Source: Deferribacteraceae bacterium
Lineage (GTDB): Bacteria; Chrysiogenota; Deferribacteres; Deferribacterales; JAISNW01
DNA length: 5,813 nucleotides
Direction: 5' to 3'
Assembly (NCBI GenBank): GCA_031278965.1
Contig: JAITJJ010000016.1
Span: 1-5,813, forward strand
Shown here: piece by piece, positions 1 to 5,661 of the stretch
Layout of the letters: each line of letters begins with the position of its first letter
How positions within the stretch are numbered: position 1 is the stretch's first letter
Translations under genes and position numbers: made by a program
Notes under the pieces: generated by a model
Databases searched by the model: none
The model's input: only the letters and a program-made list of their open reading frames with translations
Told to the model about the DNA's origin: nothing

Positions 1-1
1 T

Positions 2-1111
2 GGTCTCCCTGATTCTCTGCTTGGCGCCGCATGGCCATCCATGCATCCGCTCTTAAATGTGCCGCTTTCCTATGCGGGGCTATTGTCCTTGCTGATGAAC
101 GGGTTTACTATTGCGTCAGGCTTCTGTTCCGCTGCAGTAACAAAGGCACTGGGTACAGGAAAGACAGTTGCTTTCAGTACCCTTTTAACGGCGGTGAGCC
201 TGCTGGGGTTTGCCCTATCCGGCAGTTTCACGCTCCTTCTGATTTTAACGATACCGTTAGGTTTTGGCGCGGGGTGCGTGGATGCGGCATTGAACAGCTT
301 TGCCGCCGTTCACTTTAAGGCAAGGCATATGAATTGGCTGCACTCTTTCTGGGGGATCGGCGTAGGCGTTTCTCCGCTTATTATGTCTGCCTCCCTTTAT
401 ACGGGGTGGGGGTGGCGGGGCGGTTATGCTTTGGCCGGAATATTGCAGGTGTCGGTGGTGATAATCCTTTTTGCCGCTCTATCCCATTGGAAAAGCGCTG
501 AGAGAGAGAAAAGGGAAGAAAACCCGGCATCCATAGGAACATTTAAGGCTCTCGGTATCAAAGGGGTCGTCTATATGATAACCGCTTTCTTTTTCTACTG
601 CTCATTGGAAGGGACAGTTGCCCTCTGGTTTTCAAGTTATCTGGTTCACAGCAGACAGGTGGCGGCAACTGCAGCGGCATCATACCTTTCCCTCTTTTTT
701 GCAGGGATCACCCTCGGCAGAGTCCTATCCGGCATATTAAGTTTGCGATTGGGAAATGTAATGCTGATAAGGATAGGAGAGATTGTAATCCTCTGCGGGG
801 GGATACTCCTGTTTATCCCGTCGGGAATAAATATAACCCTTGCGGCAATCCTTCTGGTGGGGTTGGGGTGCGCCCCCATATATCCGTCACTTATCCATGA
901 AACCCCTGCCATATTCGGGGATAACGCCGCAAGGGGAGTAATCGGGCTTGAAATGGGTTTTGCATATATCGGCTTTACGGTGGTGCCTGCGCTCTTCGGT
1001 TCTCTGGCTGAGATTTTAACCACAGGGGCTCTTTCCTATGTGATATTAATCCTTGCACTATTTACAATATTCTTTTCCGAAAGGGTGTTTAGAATAAAAC
1101 AGAAAATATAA
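2..1111 (+). CDS. MFS transporter, 5' end outside window (partial)
   Basis: A multi-pass inner-membrane transporter of the major facilitator superfamily; the substrate cannot be told, though the sequence resembles sugar-type MFS proteins. The frame is open from base 2, and the first visible residues (GLPDSLLGAAWPSM) are a conserved first-helix segment of this subgroup, so the ATG at 41 is an internal Met and the real start is upstream of the window. 369 residues are visible, about twelve hydrophobic segments in two halves split by a charged cytoplasmic loop (around 484-545, rich in K, R and E). The loop between helices 2 and 3 keeps a degenerate MFS signature (TKALGTGK), lacking the usual Asp. 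NWLHSFWGIGVGVSP near 331-378 is typical of the subgroup. The family call rests on recalled motifs and hydropathy. It ends in TAA at 1109-1111 without an obvious terminator. It is separated from the secretion genes by the transposase remnant and is probably not part of their operon. Confidence 0.9.
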   Translation, partial: GLPDSLLGAAWPSMHPLLNVPLSYAGLLSLLMNGFTIASGFCSAAVTKALGTGKTVAFSTLLTAVSLLGFALSGSFTLLLILTIPLGFGAGCVDAALNSFAAVHFKARHMNWLHSFWGIGVGVSPLIMSASLYTGWGWRGGYALAGILQVSVVIILFAALSHWKSAEREKREENPASIGTFKALGIKGVVYMITAFFFYCSLEGTVALWFSSYLVHSRQVAATAAASYLSLFFAGITLGRVLSGILSLRLGNVMLIRIGEIVILCGGILLFIPSGINITLAAILLVGLGCAPIYPSLIHETPAIFGDNAARGVIGLEMGFAYIGFTVVPALFGSLAEILTTGALSYVILILALFTIFFSERVFRIKQKI

Positions 1112-1229
1112 AAAGACTGACTTTCTCACTTTGGCAGCGATACCGTCCGGAATTCCATAAAATCTTTACAGAGAATATTCCGGCTGGTTATTGGAATCTT
1201 TAAATAATCGCGGTATGCCTTCCGCTTTA
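1112..1229. other. Intergenic stretch with no recognised gene
   Basis: Between the MFS stop codon and the recognisable end of the transposase remnant I see no gene. There is a weak 7 bp inverted repeat (CCGGAAT at 1147-1153, ATTCCGG at 1177-1183) with a 23-base loop and no T-run, so it is not a convincing terminator. On the minus strand a different frame from the transposase reads a short peptide-like stretch that is interrupted by a stop. It may be a scrambled piece of the lost transposase end, or chance. Confidence 0.5.
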
Positions 1230-1673
1230 TAAGGCGAAGTCAATGAACCTATCAAGCATATTCCTTAATGTTCCCGCGCCCCTGTCTCCATACTCCCAAT
1301 CAACCAATTGACCGGCAGTGCGGCTATATGTCTTTCAAATCCAAACCTTATTTTTTTGATGCTAAAAACGCCACATCTCCTCCATTTCAAGCCCGACCTC
1401 TACATCATCAGGTTTAGGTTTCCCATAGACTTTAAGCGCAAAGTTTCTCCCCCAATATAATACCGTTGACGGCGCTATATCAAACATTCGCGCAATGGCG
1501 TTCATAGAAAGACCTATTACATAAAGATACAGTGCAAAAGCACGCTTTGTCGCAAACTTATATTCTGTCTGCGTATACTGCCGCCCGCACTTCTTGCATT
1601 TATAGCGTTGTTTGCCGTGATTAAGCCCTGCTTTTATATAATCCCAGCCGCCGCACTTAACGCATTTTACAAT
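1230..1673 (-). pseudogene. Decayed IS1-family transposase (InsA/InsB-like), truncated
   Basis: Reading the minus strand from about 1673 downward, one frame gives an IS1-type transposase. It has a zinc ribbon with CxxC pairs (Cys codons at 1662-1664, 1653-1655, 1596-1598 and 1587-1589) and GKQRYKCKKCGRQYT between them. A helix-turn-helix follows (LSMNAIARMFDIAPSTVLYW), then the start of the DDE domain (GLEMEEMWRF). That frame stops with TAG at 1362-1364, but similarity goes on past it in the same frame (HQKNKVWI, stop TGA at 1335-1337, then TAGQLVDWEYGDRGAGTLRN) to a third stop at 1227-1229. The rest of the catalytic domain, with the second Asp and the Glu region, is not found. The usual DEMW carries Glu for the first catalytic Asp. 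No ATG start is in frame; a GGAGG lies just upstream near 1678. About 148 codons remain of roughly 230. I see a dead element; InsA and InsB appear to be in one frame, unlike the classical frameshifted IS1. The family assignment comes from recalled motifs. Confidence 0.75.
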
Positions 1674-1863
1674 AACCCTCCAATTTTATCCGTATTATCA
1701 CAATATAATCCCTTTTGCAATACCCTCAATATTTGATTGGAAATCTGCCGCTGATGTCTTCTAACAATGCCTTCAAGAGCTTGTATGATTCTTTCGCATC
1801 TAACTTTGCACTCTGCCTTGTCTGCTTCTGCTTTCTCTGCTTGTAATTGCTGCCGGTTAAGAG
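1674..1863. other. Gene-free stretch between transposase remnant and gspE; possible minus-strand remnants
   Basis: No complete gene is present. Minus-strand bases from about 1872 to 1667 are open in one frame, giving an Ala/Glu/Gln/Lys-rich, coiled-coil-like peptide (NRQQLQAEKAEADKAECK and onward) without a plausible start codon. A second minus frame ends in TGA just before the likely insertion-element end (LLEDISGRFPIKY). Either could be the tail of a gene broken by the insertion, but the stretch is too short to decide. The likely element end (GGGTATTGCAAAA on the minus strand) lies around 1710-1722. The -35 box of the gspE promoter falls inside this stretch. Confidence 0.4.
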
Positions 1864-1869
1864 TATAAT
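1841..1869 (+). promoter_or_regulatory. Sigma70-like promoter ahead of gspE
   Basis: TTGTAA at 1841-1846 (4 of 6 match to TTGACA), a 17-base spacer and a perfect TATAAT at 1864-1869. Transcription would begin about seven bases downstream, near 1876. It would serve the plus-strand set gspE, gspF, unknown, aroK and aroC. The boxes are seen in the sequence; activity and sigma-factor use are inferred. Confidence 0.6.
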
Positions 1870-1920
1870 TTTCTTATGGTTTGTGAAGAAATTCGTAATG
1901 CTTACTTGAAATTTCCTGAT

Positions 1921-1925
1921 AGGAG
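1921..1925 (+). promoter_or_regulatory. Ribosome binding site deciding the gspE start
   Basis: AGGAG lies seven bases before the in-frame GTG at 1933. The upstream in-frame ATG at 1876 has only a weak purine run (TAAGAG, about 1858-1863) twelve bases away, which would lie upstream of the predicted transcript start. This site is the reason for preferring GTG 1933. Confidence 0.6.
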
Positions 1926-1932
1926 TGATTTT

Positions 1933-3327
1933 GTGCCCGCGGAAGGGGAAGATGGCGGAGTGGTTTTTTATTATTCCGATGATTCAGGTTTTGCCAAAGC
2001 GCAGCTATTAACCTTCACTCTGGATGTTTCCGCTGAGCTTATCAAGGCGGAACGCTATAAAATTTTTGAGCTTATGGAGAGTTTCGGCGGGGAAGTAGCT
2101 GAAGTATCCGTAAGCGATGACGGCTTTGACGAAGAAACTTCCAATATTTTGACAGCCTCTTACGATGACGCGCCTATTATAACCGCCGTTAATCAGATTG
2201 TTATTAACGCCGTTAAAAGCGGCGCAAGCGATATTCACTTTGAAGGACGTGACAACGCCTTCCTTGTTCGTTTTCGTGTGGACGGGGTGTTAAACGCTTT
2301 CCGCAGATTCCCCAAAGGGGTTCAGGAACCGATGATCGCCCGTATCAAAGTAATAGCGTCCCTTGATGTGGCGGAAACGAGACGCACTCAAGACGGGAGG
2401 ATAAACCTGAAGATAGGCAACCGTGACGTGGATATCCGGGTTTCCTGCATGCCTTCCGTAAATGGCGAAAAAGCAGTTTTACGGATATTGGAGCGTTCTT
2501 CCGAGTTTGCCACTCTTGCGCAGGTTGGGCTTGCCGGAAAGCTGTATGATGTATACCGGCCGTATCTTGACCGCCCCAACGGTATAATCTTGGTTACAGG
2601 TCCCACAGGAAGCGGTAAAACCACCACTCTTTACGCCTCTTTAATCGCTATGAACCGTGAAAATAAAAATGTTCTCACCATTGAGGACCCTGTAGAGTAT
2701 CATATTGACAATATTACTCAAGTTCAGGTAAACCCTGCGGCAAATATCACCTTTGCCAATGCGATAAGGGCTTTTTTGCGTCAAGACCCTGATATAATTC
2801 TGGTCGGTGAAATAAGGGATAATATAACGGCGGAAGCGGCGGTGCAGGCGTCCCTTACGGGGCACCTGGTTTTATCCACCCTGCACACCAACGATGCGCC
2901 GACTGCGGTCTCCCGCCTTATTGAAATGGATGTAGAGCCGTTCCTCCTCTCGGGTTCTCTCCTCTTATCGGTGGGACAGAGGCTTGTAAGAAAAGTCTGT
3001 CCCCGTTGCGCCGATAGGGTGCAAGCCGACAGCACCATAAAAAGAATTTTTGCAAAAGAAGGGGTGGAACTGAACGAATATATAAAAGGAAAAGGGTGCA
3101 GCGAGTGCTTTTCCACCGGCTATCGGGGGCGTATCGGCGTTTTTGAACTGCTGGAAATAAACGACCCCATCAGGAGGCTTATAAACCGCAGTGCTTCTGC
3201 CTTTGAGATACAGGAGGAAGCTGTGAAATACGGTTACGCCACCATGTTTATGCAGGGCGTGGAGCTTATAAAGAACGGGATAACGACTCCAGAGGAGCTT
3301 TTAAGCGTCACAAGGACAGGGGAGTAG
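1933..3327 (+). CDS. gspE: Type II secretion / type IV pilus assembly ATPase, GspE/PilB family
   Basis: A hexameric cytoplasmic ATPase that drives pseudopilus or pilus assembly by docking on the GspF/PilC membrane platform. From the GTG at 1933 it has 464 residues. A short divergent N-terminal region (to about 77) is followed by the N2 domain with SDIHFE (99-104), Walker A GPTGSGKT (223-230), the Asp box VLTIEDPVEY (247-256), Walker B ILVGEIRD (289-296) and the His box HLVLSTLHTND (311-321). A four-cysteine zinc site follows (CPRC 356-359, CSEC 389-392, 29 residues apart). All catalytic motifs are intact. The zinc site argues for GspE/PilB rather than the retraction ATPase PilT. The N-terminal GspL/PilM-interacting domain seems shorter than usual. 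The frame also allows ATG 1876 (483 residues), but that codon falls on the predicted transcription start and lacks a good ribosome binding site. The gspF gene starts one base after the stop. GspE versus PilB/MshE cannot be settled without the missing partner genes. Confidence 0.93.
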   Translation: MPAEGEDGGVVFYYSDDSGFAKAQLLTFTLDVSAELIKAERYKIFELMESFGGEVAEVSVSDDGFDEETSNILTASYDDAPIITAVNQIVINAVKSGASDIHFEGRDNAFLVRFRVDGVLNAFRRFPKGVQEPMIARIKVIASLDVAETRRTQDGRINLKIGNRDVDIRVSCMPSVNGEKAVLRILERSSEFATLAQVGLAGKLYDVYRPYLDRPNGIILVTGPTGSGKTTTLYASLIAMNRENKNVLTIEDPVEYHIDNITQVQVNPAANITFANAIRAFLRQDPDIILVGEIRDNITAEAAVQASLTGHLVLSTLHTNDAPTAVSRLIEMDVEPFLLSGSLLLSVGQRLVRKVCPRCADRVQADSTIKRIFAKEGVELNEYIKGKGCSECFSTGYRGRIGVFELLEINDPIRRLINRSASAFEIQEEAVKYGYATMFMQGVELIKNGITTPEELLSVTRTGE

Positions 3328-3328
3328 T

Positions 3329-4522
3329 ATGCCGGCTTTTAAGTATGAGGGTTTTACAAAGTCTGGAAAAGCCGTAAAGGGGATCAAGGATGCTTTGTCA
3401 AGACAGCAGGCGCTTATTCAGCTTACAGGGGAAGGGGTGCTCATCTCCTCCATTGAGCCCGCAGCCGCAAAAACAAAAGGCGTCTTAGGAAATATCTTTA
3501 AATCCCGAAAAAACCTTGCAGATCTTTATTTTCAGCTCGCCCTTTTGTTAAGAAGCGGAATTCCTCTGGTGGAGGCGATAAATATTATCGTCCGCTCATC
3601 TAAAAATGCAACGGAAAAGGAAACCCTTATGGATATTGCATCCAAAGTATCGGAGGGGATGCGTTTTTCAGATGCTTTAGACAAATACAGCGAATATTTC
3701 GAGCCGATGTATGTAAATCTGGTTAAAGCCTCAGAGCGGATGGGACGGCTTTCAGATGTTCTTATGGATATTGCGGAATATGAGGAAACAAAATCCCAGA
3801 ATGCGGATAAGCTTGTTTCGGCGATGATCTATCCCGCTGTAGTGCTGATAATGGGTTTAGGCGTTCTTGGGTTTCTTATGGCGGTAATTGTTCCAAAAAT
3901 GCAGGGGATATTTTCCTCTGTAAAACAAGAACTCCCCGCAAGCACAAAAGTGCTCCTTGCGGCGGCGGACTTTTCAAAAGAATACGGCGGTTTTATGATT
4001 CTCTTTTTGGTGTTCCTTATCTTTGCGTTTCAATATACATACCGCAACAACCATAAATTCAGAATGAGGGTTGATAAACAGTTGTTTGGGTTTAATCTGA
4101 TTGCCCAGTCTGCGGTGGCCCGCTTTGCCTATATCCTTGCCTTTCAGCTTAAGGAGGGCTTGCCGCTTACAGATTCCTTATTCTTTGCCACCAAAACAGT
4201 AGGAAATAAGTATATGCAGTCCATATTGGAAGAGACGCGGAGTGAGGTGTTGTCCGGCGTAAAATTTTCAACCGCCATAAAAAATGCGGGGGTTTTCCCG
4301 GAACTCTTTCCCGCCGCCGCATCCATAGGAGAAAGTTCCGGGACTCTGCCGGAGCTGTTAGCGCGGGTGCATCTCTTTTATACAAAGCGGATAGATAAAT
4401 TTATATCAGGTGCTCTCTCTGCTGTTTCACCTCTCTTTATAGTTATTGTGGGGGCGCTTGTGGCTTTCGTGGTTATATCTATAATGCTGCCGTTGCTGAA
4501 TATGAGCAACCTTGTGGAATAA
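3329..4522 (+). CDS. gspF: Type II secretion / type IV pilus inner-membrane platform protein, GspF/PilC family
   Basis: A polytopic inner-membrane protein that forms the platform on which the GspE ATPase works. At 397 residues it is of family-typical length. It begins with the conserved FKYEG segment (PAFKYEGFTKSGKAVKG). It has two repeated T2SSF domains, about residues 66-189 and 265-388, with matching motifs: FQLALLLRSGIPLVEAI in the first and FAYILAFQLKEGLPLTDSL in the second. Hydrophobic spans lie near 168-188, 222-238 and 366-390. The family GESSG motif is at 334-338, with an ASERMG counterpart in the first repeat (134-139). The end (LPLLNMSNLVE) resembles GspF more than PilC. The ATG follows a GGAG at 3321-3324, and the gene begins one base after the gspE stop, so the two are probably translationally coupled. 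No pseudopilin gene (gspG) follows, which is unlike a classical gsp operon. Nothing appears truncated or frameshifted. Confidence 0.93.
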   Translation: MPAFKYEGFTKSGKAVKGIKDALSRQQALIQLTGEGVLISSIEPAAAKTKGVLGNIFKSRKNLADLYFQLALLLRSGIPLVEAINIIVRSSKNATEKETLMDIASKVSEGMRFSDALDKYSEYFEPMYVNLVKASERMGRLSDVLMDIAEYEETKSQNADKLVSAMIYPAVVLIMGLGVLGFLMAVIVPKMQGIFSSVKQELPASTKVLLAAADFSKEYGGFMILFLVFLIFAFQYTYRNNHKFRMRVDKQLFGFNLIAQSAVARFAYILAFQLKEGLPLTDSLFFATKTVGNKYMQSILEETRSEVLSGVKFSTAIKNAGVFPELFPAAASIGESSGTLPELLARVHLFYTKRIDKFISGALSAVSPLFIVIVGALVAFVVISIMLPLLNMSNLVE

Positions 4523-4549
4523 GATTAAGCAATAACTTTAGGATATAAT

Positions 4550-5053
4550 ATGAAACTTTACGTTGCTTCTGCCGCAATATCAATAATATTAGTTGTAGTG
4601 TTGGTAATTGCCGGCGGAAAGATAGCCGTCAGCAATTTGCCGGAACCCTCAACGCTAAACCTCACAGAAACTCTGGATGATGAAAGGCGTACCCTGTTAA
4701 GCTACGTAGGCTTGTATTACTACTATACGGACGGTTATCTTAATCTCTGTCAAGAGTATGGGGTTGATGTTTCGGAATATAAAACCCGGTTCATTGAGAT
4801 AAACTCTGAAATTGACAAACTTGCAGATGAAAGGTTGGAAGAGTTGAACATCAACAGAACCGCAGTTTATGATATATTGGAAGGGGAGCACCCGAACTCT
4901 TTCCGTGCGGGCATAAAAGCAAGATTAGATGAAGACAATATAACAGGGGTTGAACTCTGTACATCTCTCCTTAAAGAGATTGTCGAACAACAGGAACTCT
5001 TCGATCTTATGAAGCACTTTGAAAGCGTTGGCGAGGTTCAGGCGGAACAGTAG
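4550..5053 (+). CDS. Unrecognised protein with one N-terminal membrane anchor
   Basis: I do not recognise this 167-residue protein. Residues about 4-23 form one hydrophobic helix (IILVVVLVIAGG) with a single Lys before it, which suggests a signal anchor with the rest in the periplasm. No lipobox cysteine is visible. The remainder is acidic and probably helical, with a tyrosine cluster (YVGLYYYYTDGY, 52-63) and two cysteines (67 and 137). It is too short and lacks the type IV pilin processing site (G-F-T-L-x-E), so it is not an evident pseudopilin. It has no obvious GspL, GspM, PilN or PilO pattern, although a single anchor followed by a helical periplasmic part is a broad likeness to those. 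Start ATG 4550 has AGGA at 4540-4543, six bases away. It lies 27 bases after gspF and 6 before aroK, so it is very probably co-transcribed. A role in the secretion or pilus machine is possible from context alone. Confidence 0.75.
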   Translation: MKLYVASAAISIILVVVLVIAGGKIAVSNLPEPSTLNLTETLDDERRTLLSYVGLYYYYTDGYLNLCQEYGVDVSEYKTRFIEINSEIDKLADERLEELNINRTAVYDILEGEHPNSFRAGIKARLDEDNITGVELCTSLLKEIVEQQELFDLMKHFESVGEVQAEQ

Positions 5054-5059
5054 ACTCAA

Positions 5060-5659
5060 GTGAATATAATACTTATCGGCTTTAAGGCAAGCGGAAAAAG
5101 CTCGGTTGGAAAGCTCTTGGCAGAGCTTCTGGATTTTATTTATGTGGATACGGATTCTCTTATTGAAGCACTTTTTCATAAGAAGGATCGCCTCTCCCTA
5201 TCATGCCGGGAAATATTTGAACTTAAAGGGGAAGAATACTTTAGAGACCTTGAAACAGAGGTTTTAAAAGAGCTGAATGGGTTAAATAACGCGGTGTTGT
5301 CCACCGGCGGCGGAGCGGTGCTTAGAGAAGAAAACAAAATCCTGCTTCAAGAGCTTGGGAAAATTATCTTTTTGGATGTTCCGTTAACGGCTTTGGAGAA
5401 GCGCATAGAGAAACAAAACTCCCCTCTTTTCAGAAAGAAAGTTATACCTGAAATATATATGGAGCGTTACAATATATACCTCTCATTAGGGGAGCGTTTT
5501 GTCGTGGATGCCAACAACACCCCTATGCAGACGGCGCGGAAGATATACAACCATATAATAAGAGATATCAAAAGCAATGAGAATGACGAGTATGATGAGG
5601 ATGAGGATGAGGATGACGAAAACGATGATGAATATGATGATGACGGAGACGAGGAATAA
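5060..5659 (+). CDS. aroK: Shikimate kinase with acidic C-terminal tail
   Basis: Phosphorylates shikimate at the 3-hydroxyl with ATP, the fifth step of the shikimate pathway, in the cytoplasm. It starts with GTG (5060) six bases after the preceding stop, with a poor ribosome binding site, so translation is probably coupled. Visible motifs: P-loop GFKASGKS (7-14), the shikimate-binding Asp in VDTDSLIE (Asp32), an Arg in YFRDLE (Arg62), the glycine triplet STGGGA (83-85) and an Arg at MERY (136) that I take as the substrate-binding Arg of the lid region. The usual RPLL lid motif reads SPLF (121-124), so the ATP-contacting lid Arg is Ser; nearby Arg125 might stand in. The kinase core ends near 170, the family length. 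Residues 173-199 are an extension with 21 Asp or Glu of 27. The aroC start lies two bases after the stop. Symbol aroK is by family; aroL-type naming cannot be excluded. Confidence 0.93.
   Translation: MNIILIGFKASGKSSVGKLLAELLDFIYVDTDSLIEALFHKKDRLSLSCREIFELKGEEYFRDLETEVLKELNGLNNAVLSTGGGAVLREENKILLQELGKIIFLDVPLTALEKRIEKQNSPLFRKKVIPEIYMERYNIYLSLGERFVVDANNTPMQTARKIYNHIIRDIKSNENDEYDEDEDEDDENDDEYDDDGDEE
5594..5617 (+). repeat. GATGAG hexamer tandem repeat within aroK tail
   Basis: Three exact GATGAG units (5594-5611) followed by one altered unit (GATGAC, 5612-5617), in frame with aroK and coding Asp-Glu pairs. The wider purine-rich run covers about 5577-5656. Six-base units keep frame if the copy number changes, so slippage would change only the tail length. 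Confidence 0.8.
5651..5654 (+). promoter_or_regulatory. Ribosome binding site of aroC, inside the end of aroK
   Basis: GAGG lies seven bases before the aroC ATG and is formed by the last Glu codons of the aroK tail. This makes coupling of the two genes likely. Upstream copies of TGAGGA in the tail (5596, 5602, 5608) also resemble ribosome binding sites. Confidence 0.55.
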
Positions 5660-5661
5660 AG

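Noticed and set aside
41..43. ATG at 41 as the MFS start codon
   Set aside because: The frame is open to the window edge, and the upstream residues GLPDSLLGAAWPS match a conserved first-helix segment of the family.
31..318. Plus-strand open frame of 95 codons overlapping the MFS start region
   Set aside because: It is out of frame with the clear MFS protein and its translation shows no membrane or domain pattern.
646..1023. Minus-strand open frame of 125 codons opposite the MFS gene
   Set aside because: It lies wholly inside a convincing membrane-protein gene, has no recognisable motif, and is explained as a shadow of the coding strand.
1147..1183. Inverted repeat CCGGAAT / ATTCCGG after the MFS gene, as a terminator
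   Set aside because: Only 7 bp of stem with a 23-base loop and no following T-run on either strand.
2781..3116. Minus-strand open frame of 111 codons opposite gspE
   Set aside because: It overlaps the Walker B, His box and zinc-site coding region of gspE; no family resemblance or own promoter was seen.
4550..5053. The unknown gene as a type IV pseudopilin (GspG/GspH-like)
   Set aside because: There is no prepilin peptidase site (Gly followed by an aromatic or hydrophobic residue and Glu at +5), and the hydrophobic helix starts at the very N-terminus.
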